Shown: piece after piece, positions 12,321 to 25,343 of the stretch
How the letters are laid out: each line of letters opens with the position of its first letter
Numbering within the stretch: position 1 is the first letter of the stretch
Assembly (NCBI GenBank): GCA_964057225.1
Contig: CAXKVF010000073.1
Coordinates: 434,001-498,000 of the forward strand
DNA length: 64,000 bases
Reading direction: 5' to 3'
Source: Auanema rhodensis
Taxonomy: Eukaryota > Nematoda > Chromadorea > Rhabditida > Rhabditidae
Notes under the pieces: generated by a model
The model's database searches: none
What the model was told of the DNA's origin: nothing
The model's input: only the letters and a program-made list of their open reading frames with translations
Position numbers and translations under genes: made by a program

Positions 12321-13376
12321 TCTTATTTTGAAAACCGCATCTCTTTATCTTTCACGTGAAGCGAGTTACATACCAAGTGCACATCACGTGTACATTTAAT
12401 TAGCATAAATCAAAGTTCACGTAAATTTCAAAGTCATGGTTACCATGAACCAATATCAATAAAAATTTGTTTTTAGACTAATATGGACATGGGGAATCTA
12501 ATTTTGAAAACCGCATCTCTTTATCTTTCACGTGAAGCGAGTTACATACCAAGTGCACATCACGTGTACAATTAATTAGCATAAATTAAAGTTCACGTAA
12601 ATTTCAAAGTCATGGTTACCATGAACCAATATCAATAAAAATTTGTTTTTAGACTAATATGGACATGGGGAATCTAATTTTGAAAACCGCATCTCTTTAT
12701 CTTTCACGTGAAGCGAGTTACATACCAAGTGCACATCACGTGTACATTTAATTAGCATAAATTAAAGTTCACGTAAATTTCAAAGTCATGGTTACCATGA
12801 ACCAATATCAATAAAAATTTGTTTTTAGACTAATATGGACATGGGGAATCTAATTTTGAAAACCGCATCTCTTTATCTTTCACGTGAAGCGAGTTACATA
12901 CCAAGTGCACATCACGTGTACATTTAATTAGCATAAATCAAAGTTCACGTAAATTTCAAAGTCATGGTTACCATGCACCAATATCAATAAAAATTTGTTT
13001 TTAGACTAATATGGACATGGGGAATCTAATTTTGAAAACCACATCTCTTTATCTTTCACGTGAAGCGAGTTAAATACCAAGTGCACATCACGTGTACATT
13101 TAATTAGCATAAATTAAAGTTCACGTAAATTTCAAAGTCATGGTTACCATGCACCAATATCAATAAAAATTTGTTTTTAGACTAATATGGACATGGGGAA
13201 TCTTATTTTGAAAACCGCATCTCTTTATCTTTCACGTGAAGCGAGTTACATACCAAGTGCACATCACGTGTACATTTAATTAGCATAAATTAAAGTTCAC
13301 GTAAATTTCAAAGTCATGGTTACCATGCACCAATATCAATAAAAATTTGTTTTTAGACTAATATGGACATGGGGAA
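12321..13376. repeat. 7-mer HOR, copy 2 (six of seven monomers)
   Basis: B, C, D, E-128C, CCACATC type and TCTT-128C repeat the preceding unit. The seventh position (13377) is a D-type instead of A and opens domain II. The copy at 13025 has a private TTAAATACC change. Confidence 0.85.
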
Positions 13377-13904
13377 TCTAATTTTGAAAACCGCATCTCT
13401 TTATCTTTCACGTGAAGCGAGTTACATACCAAGTGCACATCACGTGTACATTTAATTAGCATAAATTAAAGTTCACGTAAATTTCAAAGTCATGGTTACC
13501 ATGAACCAATATCAATAAAAATTTGTTTTTAGACTAATATGTACATGGGGAATCTATTTTTGAAAACCGCATCTCTTTATCTTTCACGTGAAGCGAGTTA
13601 CATACCAAGTGCACATCACGTGTACATTTAATTAGCATAAATTAAAGTTCACGTAAATTTCAAAGTCATGGTTACCATGAACCAATATCAATGAAAATTT
13701 GTTTTTAGACTAATATGGACATGGGGAATCAAATTTTGAAAACCGCATCTCTTTATCTTTCACGTGAAGCGAGTTACATACCAAATGCACATCACGTGTA
13801 CATTTAATTAGCATGAATTAAAGTTCACGTAAATTTCAAAGTCATGGTTACCATGCACCAATATCAATAAAAAATTGTTTTTAGACTAATATGGACATGG
13901 GGAA

Positions 13905-14079
13905 TCTAATTTTGAAAACCGCATCTCTTTATCTTTCACGTGAAGCGAGTTACATACCAAGTGCACATCACGTGTACATTTAATTAGCATAAATTAAAGT
14001 TCACGTAAATTTCAAAGTCATGGTTACCATGCACCAATATCAATAAAATTTGTTTTTAGACTAATATGGACATGGGGAA
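13905..14079. repeat. 175-bp monomer, the only length variant
   Basis: The A-run at bases 141-145 has four A instead of five (14045-14048), so all later monomer starts shift by one. Only this copy, of 363 complete monomers, has a net indel. It could be a real slippage event or a homopolymer sequencing error. Its paralogue at 19360-19535 has the full five A. Confidence 0.95.
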
Positions 14080-14959
14080 TCTGATTTTGAAAACCGCATC
14101 TCTTTATCTTTCACGTGAAGCGAGTTACATACCAAGTGCACATCACGTGTACATTTAATTAGCATAAATTAAAGTTCACGTAAATTTCAAAGTCATGGTT
14201 ACCATGCACCAATATCAATAAAAATTTGTTTTTAGACTAATATGGACATGGGGAATCAAATTTTGAAAACCGCATCTCTTTATCTTTCACGTGAACCGAG
14301 TTACATACCGAGTGCACATCACGTGTACATTTAATTAGCATGAATTAAAGTTCACGTAAATTTCAAAGTCATGGTTACCATGCACCAATATCAATAAAAA
14401 ATTGTTTTTAGACTAATATGGACATGGGGAATCTAATTTTGAAAACCGCATCTCTTTATCTTTCACGTGAAGCGAGTTACATACCAAGTGCACATCACGT
14501 GTACATTTAATTAGCATAAATTAAAGTTCACGTAAATTTCAAAGTCATGGTTACCATGCACCAATATCAATAAAAATTTGTTTTTAGACTAATATGGACA
14601 TGGGGAATCTAATTTTGAAAACCGCATCTTTTTATCTTTTACGTGAAGCGAGTTACATACCAAGTGCACATCACGTGTACATTTAATTAGCATAAATTAA
14701 AGTTCACGTAATTTTCAAAGACATGGTTACCATGAACCAATATCAATAAAAATTTGTTTTTAGACTAATATGGACATGGGGATTCTAATTTTGGAAACCG
14801 CATCTCTTTATCTTTCACGTGAAGCGAGCTACATACCAAGTGCACATCACGTGTACATTTAATTAGCATAAATTAAAGTTCACGTAAATTTCAAAGTCAT
14901 GGTTACCATGCACCAATATCAATAAAAATTTGTTTTTAGACTAATATGGACATGGGGAA

Positions 14960-16895
14960 TCAAATTTTGAAAACCGCATCTCTTTATCTTTCACGTGAAC
15001 CGAGTTACATACCGAGTGCACATCACGTGTACATTTAATTAGCATGAATTAAAGTTCACGTAAATTTCAAAGTCATGGTTACCATGCACCAATATCAATA
15101 AAAAATTGTTTTTAGACTAATATGGACATGGGGAATCTAATTTTGAAAACCGCATCTCTTTATCTTTCACGTGAAGCGAGTTACATACCAAGTGCACATC
15201 ACGTGTACATTTAATTAGCATAAATTAAAGTTCACGTAAATTTCAAAGTCATGGTTACCATGCACCAATATCAATAAAAATTTGTTTTTAGACTAATATG
15301 GACATGGGGAATCTGATTTTGAAAACCGCATCTCTTTATCTTTCACGTGAAGCGAGTTACATACCAAGTGCACATCACGTGTACATTTAATTAGCATAAA
15401 TTAAAGTTCACGTAAATTTCAAAGTCATGGTTACCATGCACCAATATCAATAAAAATTTGTTTTTAGACTAATATGGACATGGGGAATCTAATTTTGAAA
15501 ACCGCATCTCTTTATCTTTCACGTGAAGCGAGTTACATACCAAGTGCACATCACGTGTACATTTAATTAGCATAAATTAAAGTTCACGTAAATTTCAAAG
15601 TCATGGTTACCATGAACCAATATCAATGAAAATTTGTTTTTAGACTAATATGGACATGGGGAATCTAATTTTGAAAACCGCATCTCTTTATCTTTCACGT
15701 GAAGCGAGTTACATACCAAGTGCACATCACGTGTACAATTAATTAGCATAAATTAAAGTTCACGTAAATTTCAAAGTCATGGTTACCATGAACCAATATC
15801 AATAAAAATTTGTTTTTAGACTAATATGGACATGGGGAATCTAATTTTGAAAACCGCATCTCTTTATCTTTCACGTGAAGCGAGTTACATACCAAGTGCA
15901 CATCACGTGTACATTTAATTAGCATAAATTAAAGTTCACGTAAATTTCAAAGTCATGGTTACCATGAACCAATATCAATAAAAATTTGTTTTTAGACTAA
16001 TATGGACATGGGGAATCTAATTTTGAAAACCGCATCTCTTTATCTTTCACGTGAAGCGAGTTACATACCAAGTGCACATCACGTGTACATTTAATTAGCA
16101 TAAATTAAAGTTCACGTAAATTTCAAAGTCATGGTTACCATGCACCAATATCAATAAAAATTTGTTTTTAGACTAATATGGACATGGGGATTCTAATTTT
16201 GAAAACCGCATCTCTTTATCTTTCACGTGAAGCGAGTTACATACCAAGTGCACATCACGTGTACATTTAATTAGCATAAATTAAAGTTCACGTAAATTTC
16301 AAAGTCATGGTTACCATGAACCAATATCAATAAAAATTTGTTTTTAGACTAATATGTACATGAGGAATCTAATTTTGAAAACCGCATCTCTTTATCTTTC
16401 ACGTGAAGCGAGTTACATACCAAGTGCACATCACGTGTACATTTAATTAGCATAAATTAAAGTTCACGTAAATTTCAAAGTCATGGTTACCATGCACCAA
16501 TATCAATAAAAATTTGTTTTTAGACTAATATGGACATGGGGAATCTAATTTTGAAAACCACATCTCTTTATCTTTCACGTGAAGCGAGTTACATACCAAG
16601 TGCACATCACGTGTACATTTAATTAGCATAAATTAAAGTTCACGTAAATTTCAAAGTCATGGTTAACATGCACCAATATCAATAAAAATTTGTTTTTAGA
16701 CTAATATGGACATGGGGAATCTTATTTTGAAAACCGCATCTCTTTATCTTTCACGTGAAGCGAGTTACATACCAAGTGCACATCACGTGTACATTTAATT
16801 AGCATAAATTAAAGTTCACGTAAATTTCAAAGTCATGGTTACCATGCACCAATATCAATAAAAATTTGTTTTTAGACTAATATGGACATGGGGAA
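14960..16895. repeat. 11-mer HOR, copy 1 (1936 bp)
   Basis: Eleven monomers opened by a TCAAA copy with GAACCGAG and ACCGAGTG, followed by TCTA, TCTG, a 141G copy, a 75A copy, a copy ending GGGGATTC, one ending GTACATGAGG, CCACATC with GGTTAACATG, and TCTT. Each marker reappears 1936 bp later. A third GAACCGAG/ACCGAGTG copy lies upstream at 14256-14431. Confidence 0.9.
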
Positions 16896-18831
16896 TCAAA
16901 TTTTGAAAACCGCATCTCTTTATCTTTCACGTGAACCGAGTTACATACCGAGTGCACATCACGTGTACATTTAATTAGCATGAATTAAAGTTCACGTAAA
17001 TTTCAAAGTCATGGTTACCATGCACCAATATCAATAAAAAATTGTTTTTAGACTAATATGGACATGGGGAATCTAATTTTGAAAACCGCATCTCTTTATC
17101 TTTCACGTGAAGCGAGTTACATACCAAGTGCACATCACGTGTACATTTAATTAGCATAAATTAAAGTTCACGTAAATTTCAAAGTCATGGTTACCATGCA
17201 CCAATATCAATAAAAATTTGTTTTTAGACTAATATGGACATGGGGAATCTGATTTTGAAAACCGCATCTCTTTATCTTTCACGTGAAGCGAGTTACATAC
17301 CAAGTGCACATCACGTGTACATTTAATTAGCATAAATTAAAGTTCACGTAAATTTCAAAGTCATGGTTACCATGCACCAATATCAATAAAAATTTGTTTT
17401 TAGACTAATATGGACATGGGGAATCTAATTTTGAAAACCGCATCTCTTTATCTTTCACGTGAAGCGAGTTACATACCAAGTGCACATCACGTGTACATTT
17501 AATTAGCATAAATTAAAGTTCACGTAAATTTCAAAGTCATGGTTACCATGAACCAATATCAATGAAAATTTGTTTTTAGACTAATATGGACATGGGGAAT
17601 CTAATTTTGAAAACCGCATCTCTTTATCTTTCACGTGAAGCGAGTTACATACCAAGTGCACATCACGTGTACAATTAATTAGCATAAATTAAAGTTCACG
17701 TAAATTTCAAAGTCATGGTTACCATGAACCAATATCAATAAAAATTTGTTTTTAGACTAATATGGACATGGGGAATCTAATTTTGAAAACCGCATCTCTT
17801 TATCTTTCACGTGAAGCGAGTTACATACCAAGTGCACATCACGTGTACATTTAATTAGCATAAATTAAAGTTCACGTAAATTTCAAAGTCATGGTTACCA
17901 TGAACCAATATCAATAAAAATTTGTTTTTAGACTAATATGGACATGGGGAATCTAATTTTGAAAACCGCATCTCTTTATCTTTCACGTGAAGCGAGTTAC
18001 ATACCAAGTGCACATCACGTGTACATTTAATTAGCATAAATTAAAGTTCACGTAAATTTCAAAGTCATGGTTACCATGCACCAATATCAATAAAAATTTG
18101 TTTTTAGACTAATATGGACATGGGGATTCTAATTTTGAAAACCGCATCTCTTTATCTTTCACGTGAAGCGAGTTACATACCAAGTGCACATCACGTGTAC
18201 ATTTAATTAGCATAAATTAAAGTTCACGTAAATTTCAAAGTCATGGTTACCATGAACCAATATCAATAAAAATTTGTTTTTAGACTAATATGTACATGAG
18301 GAATCTAATTTTGAAAACCGCATCTCTTTATCTTTCACGTGAAGCGAGTTACATACCAAGTGCACATCACGTGTACATTTAATTAGCATAAATTAAAGTT
18401 CACGTAAATTTCAAAGTCATGGTTACCATGCACCAATATCAATAAAAATTTGTTTTTAGACTAATATGGACATGGGGAATCTAATTTTGAAAACCACATC
18501 TCTTTATCTTTCACGTGAAGCGAGTTACATACCAAGTGCACATCACGTGTACATTTAATTAGCATAAATTAAAGTTCACGTAAATTTCAAAGTCATGGTT
18601 AACATGCACCAATATCAATAAAAATTTGTTTTTAGACTAATATGGACATGGGGAATCTTATTTTGAAAACCGCATCTCTTTATCTTTCACGTGAAGCGAG
18701 TTACATACCAAGTGCACATCACGTGTACATTTAATTAGCATAAATTAAAGTTCACGTAAATTTCAAAGTCATGGTTACCATGCACCAATATCAATAAAAA
18801 TTTGTTTTTAGACTAATATGGACATGGGGAA
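16896..18831. repeat. 11-mer HOR, copy 2 (1936 bp)
   Basis: This unit repeats all eleven marker monomers of 14960-16895 in order, including rare private ones (GTACATGAGG, GGTTAACATG), so the duplication is recent. The next monomer (18832) does not continue the cycle: it is TCTA/128A and resembles 13377. Confidence 0.9.
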
Positions 18832-21119
18832 TCTAATTTTGAAAACCGCATCTCTTTATCTTTCACGTGAAGCGAGTTACATACCAAGTGCACATCACGT
18901 GTACATTTAATTAGCATAAATTAAAGTTCACGTAAATTTCAAAGTCATGGTTACCATGAACCAATATCAATAAAAATTTGTTTTTAGACTAATATGTACA
19001 TGGGGAATCTATTTTTGAAAACCGCATCTCTTTATCTTTCACGTGAAGCGAGTTACATACCAAGTGCACATCACGTGTACATTTAATTAGCATAAATTAA
19101 AGTTCACGTAAATTTCAAAGTCATGGTTACCATGAACCAATATCAATGAAAATTTGTTTTTAGACTAATATGGACATGGGGAATCAAATTTTGAAAACCG
19201 CATCTCTTTATCTTTCACGTGAAGCGAGTTACATACCAAGTGCACATCACGTGTACATTTAATTAGCATGAATTAAAGTTCACGTAAATTTCAAAGTCAT
19301 GGTTACCATGCACCAATATCAATTAAAAATTGTTTTTAGACTAATATGGACATGGGGAATCTAATTTTGAAAACCGCATCTCTTTATCTTTCACGTGAAG
19401 CGAGTTACATACCAAGTGCACATCACGTGTACATTTAATTAGCATAAATTAAAGTTCACGTAAATTTCAAAGTCATGGTTACCATGCACCAATATCAATA
19501 AAAATTTGTTTTTAGACTAATATGGACATGGGGAATCTGATTTTGAAAACCGCATCTCTTTATCTTTCACGTGAAGCGAGTTACATACCAAGTGCACATC
19601 ACGTGTACATTTAATTAGCATAAATTAAAGTTCACGTAAATTTCAAAGTCATGGTTACCATGCACCAATATCAATAAAAATTTGTTTTTAGACTAATATG
19701 GACATGGGGAATCAAATTTTGAAAACCGCATCTCTCTATCTTTCACGTGAAGCGAGTTACATACCAAGTGCACATCACGTGTACATTTAATTAGCATGAA
19801 TTAAAGTTCACGTAAATTTCAAAGTCATGGTTACCATGAACCAATATCAATAAAAATTTGTTTTTAGACTAATATGGACATGTGGAATCTAATTTTGAAA
19901 ACCGCATCTCTTTATCTTTCACGTGAAGCGAGTTACATACCAAGTGCACATCACGTGTACATTTAATTAGCATAAATTAAAGTTCACGTAAATTTCAAAG
20001 TCATGGTTACCATGCACCAATATCAATAAAAATTTGTTTTTAGACTAATATGGACATGGGGAATCTAATTTTGAAAACCGCATCTCTTTATCTTTCACGT
20101 GAAGCGAGTTACATACCAAGTGCACATCACGTGTACATTTAATTAGCATGAATTAAAGTTCACGTAAATTTCAAAGTCATGGTTACCATGAACCAATATC
20201 AATAAAAATTTGTTTTTAGACTAATATGGACATGGGGAATCTAATTTTGACAACCGCATCTCTTTATCTTTCACGTGAAGCGAGTTACATACCAAGTGCA
20301 CATCACGTGTACATTTAATTAGCATAAATTAAAGTTCACGTAAATTTCAAAGTCATGGTTACCATGAACCAATATCAATGAAAATTTGTTTTTAGACTAA
20401 TATGGACATGGGGAATCTGATTTTGAAAACCGCATCTCTTTATCTTTCACGTGAAGCGAGTTACATACCAAGTGCACATCACGTGTACATTTAATTAGCA
20501 TAAATTAAAGTTCACGTAAATTTCAAAGTCATGGTTACCATGAACCAATATCAATGAAAATTTGTTTTTAGACTAATATGGACATGGGGAATCTGATTTT
20601 GAAAACCGCATCTCTTTATCTTTCACGTGAAGCGAGTTACATACCAAGTGCACATCACGTGTACATTTAATTAGCATAAATTAAAGTTCACGTAAATTTC
20701 AAAGTCATGGTTACCATGCACCAATATCAATAAAAATTTGTTTTTAGACTAATATGGACATGGGGAATCTAATTTTGAAAACCGCATCTTTTTATCTTTC
20801 ACGTGAAGCGAGTTACATACCAAGTGCATATCACGTGTACAATTAATTAGCATAAATTAAAGTTCACGTAAATTTCAAAGTCATGGTTACCATGAACCAA
20901 TATCAATAAAAATTTGTTTTTAGACTAATATGGACATGTGGAATCTAATTTTGAAAACCGCATCTCTTTATCTTTCACGTGAAGCGAGTTACATACCAAG
21001 TGCACATCACGTGTACATTTAATTAGCATGAATTAAAGTTCACGTAAATTTCAAAGTCATGGTTACCATGCACCAATATCAATTAAAAATTGTTTTTAGA
21101 CTAATATGGACATGGGGAA

Positions 21120-21999
21120 TCTAATTTTGAAAACCGCATCTCTTTATCTTTCACGTGAAGCGAGTTACATACCAAGTGCACATCACGTGTACATTTAATT
21201 AGCATAAATTAAAGTTCACGTAAATTTCAAAGTCATGGTTACCATGCACCAATATCAATAAAAATTTGTTTTTAGACTAATATGGACATGGGGAATCTGA
21301 TTTTGAAAACCGCATCTCTTTATCTTTCACGTGAAGCGAGTTACATACCAAGTGCACATCACGTGTACATTTAATTAGCATGAATTAAAGTTCACGTAAA
21401 TTTCAAAGTCATGGTTACCATGAACCAATATCAATAAAAATTTGTTTTTAGACTAATATGGACATGGGGAATCTAATTTTGACAACCGCATCTCTTTATC
21501 TTTCACGTGAAGCGAGTTACATACCAAGTGCACATCACGTGTACATTTAATTAGCATAAATTAAAGTTCACGTAAATTTCAAAGTCATGGTTACCATGAA
21601 CCAATATCAATGAAAATTTGTTTTTAGACTAATATGGACATGGGGAATCTGATTTTGAAAACCGCATCTCTTTATCTTTCACGTGAAGCGAGTTACATAC
21701 CAAGTGCACATCACGTGTACATTTAATTAGCATAAATTAAAGTTCACGTAAATTTCAAAGTCATGGTTACCATGAACCAATATCAATGAAAATTTGTATT
21801 CAGACTAATATGGACATGGGGAATCTGATTTTGAAAACCGCATCTCTTTATCTTTCACGTGAAGCGAGTTACATACCAAGTGCACATCACGTGTACATTT
21901 AATTAGCATAAATTAAAGTTCACGTAAATTTCAAAGTCATGGTTACCATGCACCAATATCAATTAAAAATTGTTTTTAGACTAATATGGACATGGGGAA
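21120..21999. repeat. 5-mer HOR, copy 1 (880 bp)
   Basis: Order TCTA-128C, TCTG-87G-128A, N, G with GTATTCAG, TCTG-128C with AATTAAAAATTG. The GTATTCAG marker recurs 880 bp later. Confidence 0.85.
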
Positions 22000-22879
22000 T
22001 CTAATTTTGAAAACCGCATCTCTTTATCTTTCACGTGAAGCGAGTTACATACCAAGTGCACATCACGTGTACATTTAATTAGCATAAATTAAAGTTCACG
22101 TAAATTTCAAAGTCATGGTTACCATGCACCAATATCAATAAAAATTTGTTTTTAGACTAATATGGACATGGGGAATCTGATTTTGAAAACCGCATCTCTT
22201 TATCTTTCACGTGAAGCGAGTTACATACCAAGTGCACATCACGTGTACATTTAATTAGCATGAATTAAAGTTCACGTAAATTTCAAAGTCATGGTTACCA
22301 TGAACCAATATCAATAAAAATTTGTTTTTAGACTAATATGGACATGGGGAATCTAATTTTGACAACCGCATCTCTTTATCTTTCACGTGAAGCGAGTTAC
22401 ATACCAAGTGCACATCACGTGTACATTTAATTAGCATAAATTAAAGTTCACGTAAATTTCAAAGTCATGGTTACCATGAACCAATATCAATGAAAATTTG
22501 TTTTTAGACTAATATGGACATGGGGAATCTGATTTTGAAAACCGCATCTCTTTATCTTTCACGTGAAGCGAGTTACATACCAAGTGCACATCACGTGTAC
22601 ATTTAATTAGCATAAATTAAAGTTCACGTAAATTTCAAAGTCATGGTTACCATGAACCAATATCAATGAAAATTTGTATTCAGACTAATATGGACATGGG
22701 GAATCTGATTTTGAAAACCGCATCTCTTTATCTTTCACGTGAAGCGAGTTACATACCAAGTGCACATCACGTGTAAATTTAATTAGCATAAATTAAAGTT
22801 CACGTAAATTTCAAAGTCATGGTTACCATGCACCAATATCAATAAAAATTTGTTTTTAGACTAATATGGACATGGGGAA
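22000..22879. repeat. 5-mer HOR, copy 2 (880 bp)
   Basis: Repeats the order of 21120-21999, including the rare GTATTCAG copy. The fifth monomer (22704) differs: it has 73A and the normal AATAAAAATTTG. Confidence 0.85.
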
Positions 22880-24287
22880 TCTAATTTTGAAAACCGCATC
22901 TCTTTATCTTTCACGTGAAGCGAGTTACATACCAAGTGCACATCACGTGTACATTTAATTAGCATGAATTAAAGTTCACGTAAATTTCAAAGTCATGGTT
23001 ACCATGAACCAATATCAATAAAAATTTGTTTTTAGACTAATATGGACATGGGGAATCTAATTTTGACAACCGCATCTCTTTATCTTTCACGTGAAGCGAG
23101 TTACATACCAAGTGCACATCACGTGTACATTTAATTAGCATAAATTAAAGTTCACGTAAATTTCAAAGTCATGGTTACCATGAACCAATATCAATGAAAA
23201 TTTGTTTTTAGACTAATATGGACATGGGGAATCTGATTTTGAAAACCGCATCTCTTTATCTTTCACGTGAAGCGAGTTACATACCAAGTGCACATCACGT
23301 GTACATTTAATTAGCATAAATTAAAGTTCACGTAAATTTCAAAGTCATGGTTACCATGAACCAATATCAATGAAAATTTGTTTTTAGACTAATATGGACA
23401 TGGGGAATCTGATTTTGAAAACCGCATCTCTTTATCTTTCACGTGAAGCGAGTTACATACCAAGTGCACATCACGTGTACATTTAATTAGCATAAATTAA
23501 AGTTCACGTAAATTTCAAAGTCATGGTTACCATGCACCAATATCAATAAAAATTTGTTTTTAGACTAATATGGACATGGGGAATCTAATTTTGAAAACCG
23601 CATCTCTTTATCTTTCACGTGAAGCGAGTTACATACCAAGTGCACATCACGTGTACATTTAATTAGCATGAATTAAAGTTCACGTAAATTTCAAAGTCAT
23701 GGTTAGCATGAACCAATATCAATAAAAATTTGTTTTTAGACTAATATGGACATGGGGAATCTAATTTTGACAACCGCATCTCTTTATCTTTCACGTGAAG
23801 CGAGTTACATACCAAGTGCACATCACGTGTACATTTAATTAGCATAAATTAAAGTTCACGTAAATTTCAAAGTCATGGTTACCATGAACCAATATCAATG
23901 AAAATTTGTTTTTAGACTAATATGGACATGGGGAATCTGATTTTGAAAACCGCATCTCTTTGTCTTTCACGTGAAGCGAGTTACATACCAAGTGCACATC
24001 ACGTGTACATTTAATTAGCATAAATTAAAGTTCACGTAAATTTCAAAGTCATGGTTACCATGAACCAATATCAATGAAAATTTGTTTTTAGACTAATATG
24101 GACATGGGGAATCTGATTTTGAAAACCGCATCTCTTTATCTTTCACGTGAAGCGAGTTACATACCAAGTGCACATCACGTGTACATTTAATTAGCATAAA
24201 TTAAAGTTCACGTAAATTTCAAAGTCATGGTTACCATGCACCAATATCAATAAAAATTTGTTTTTAGACTAATATGGACATGGGGAA
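22880..24287. repeat. Two tandem M-N-G-Gc tetramers (704 bp each)
   Basis: 22880-23583 and 23584-24287. The second copy has private changes GGTTAGCATG (about 23705) and TTTGTCTTTC (about 23962). The latter is also found at 55440 in the duplicated domain VI, linking the two regions. Confidence 0.85.
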
Positions 24288-24536
24288 TCTAATTTTGAAA
24301 ACCGCATCTTTTTATCTTTCACGTGAAGCGAGTTACATACCAAGTGCACATCACGTGTACAATTAATTAGCATAAATTAAAGTTCACGTAAATTTCAAAG
24401 TCATGGTTACCATGCACCAATATCAATAAAAATTTGTTTTTAGACTAATATGGACATGGGGAATCTAATTTTGAAAACCGCATCTTTTTATCTTTCACGT
24501 GAAGCGAGTTACATACCAAGTGCACATCACGTGTAC

Positions 24537-24620
24537 AATTAATTAGCATAAATTAAAGTTTACGTAAATTTCAAAGTCATGGTTACCATGAACCAATATC
24601 AATAAAAATTTGTTTCTAGA
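24537..24620. other. T2-specific palindromes (exemplar copy)
   Basis: In the T2 monomer 24464-24639 three subtype substitutions each create a perfect palindrome: 75A gives AATTAATT (24537-24544), 98T gives TTTACGTAAA (24559-24568) and 153C gives TCTAGA (24615-24620). T2 copies in domains IV and VI share them. T2s and T2v copies keep only the first. Confidence 0.85.
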
Positions 24621-24639
24621 CTAATATGGACATGTGGAA

Positions 24640-25343
24640 TCTAATTTTGAAAACCGCATCTCTTTATCTTTCACGTGAAGCGAGTTACATACCAAGTGCA
24701 CATCACGTGTACATTTAATTAGCATAAATTAAAGTTCACGTAAATTTCAAAGTCATGGTTACCATGCACCAATATCAATAAAAATTTGTTTTTAGACTAA
24801 TATGGACATGGGGAATCTAATTTTGACAACCGCAACTCTTTATCTTTCACGTGAAGCGAGTTACATACCAAGTGCACATCACGTGTACATTTAATTAGCA
24901 TAAATTAAAGTTCACGTAAATTTCAAAGTCATGGTTACCATGCACCAATATCAATAAAAATTTGTTTTTAGACTAATATGGACATGGGGAATCTAATTTT
25001 GAAAACCGCATCTTTTTATCTTTCACGTGAAGCGAGTTACATACCAAGTGCACATCACGTGTACAATTAATTAGCATAAATTAAAGTTCACGTAAATTTC
25101 AAAGTCATGGTTACCATGCACCAATATCAATAAAAATTTGTTTTTAGACTAATATGGACATGGGGAATCTAATTTTGAAAACCGCATCTTTTTATCTTTC
25201 ACGTGAAGCGAGTTACATACCAAGTGCACATCACGTGTACAATTAATTAGCATAAATTAAAGTTTACGTAAATTTCAAAGTCATGGTTACCATGAACCAA
25301 TATCAATAAAAATTTGTTTCTAGACTAATATGGACATGTGGAA
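24640..25343. repeat. 4-mer P-Qc-T1-T2
   Basis: Four monomers that look like an 8-mer shortened by loss of the G series. The Qc copy keeps the 12C,20A start of Q but has the 128C,141A end of P or T1, as expected for a recombinant. The same block recurs at 28160-28863, 56144-56847 and 61424-62127. Confidence 0.88.

Larger units (their letters stand above)
1..13376. repeat. Domain I: A/B/C/D/E monomers
   Basis: This is 76 monomers of exactly 176 bp. It is distinguished by TCTT at the monomer start, 91C (AAATCAAAG) and 75A, and by the near absence of the TCTG/141G types. The order A-B-C-D recurs many times, with irregular runs of C-E alternation around 4.9-7.0 kb and D/A alternation around 2.6-3.3 and 10.4-10.9 kb. 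Private changes mark single copies, such as TGTAATTTGG at 3169 and CCGAATCTC at 8273 and 8625. The last three copies (12849-13376) are shared in subtype with the region just before 18832. Confidence 0.9.
13377..19887. repeat. Domain II: TCAAA/TCTG mixture with 11-mer HOR
   Basis: From here TCAAA and TCTG starts, 141G and AAAAATTG variants appear and the TCTT/91C types nearly vanish. The centre is an 11-monomer tandem duplication. Its flanks (13025-14255 and 18480-19711) match each other in subtype order: CCACATC, TCTT, GTACATG end, TCTATTTTT, TCAAA-87G, TCTA, TCTG. The duplicated segment thus lies within an older, larger repeat. Confidence 0.85.
19888..24287. repeat. Domain III: M-N-G-Gc HOR domain
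   Basis: Twenty-five monomers dominated by the order M (87G), N (12C,141G), G (TCTG,141G), Gc (TCTG,128C). The tetramer occurs at 20064-20767, 22880-23583 and 23584-24287, and again far away at 55088-55791. Between them sits a tandem pentamer. These types appear to be the precursors of the G-rich 8-mer of domain IV. Confidence 0.85.

Noticed and set aside
19184-19359. Compensating indels in AATTAAAAATTG copies
   Set aside because: The length stays 176, so two substitutions (A to T and T to A) explain the pattern as well as an insertion plus a deletion.
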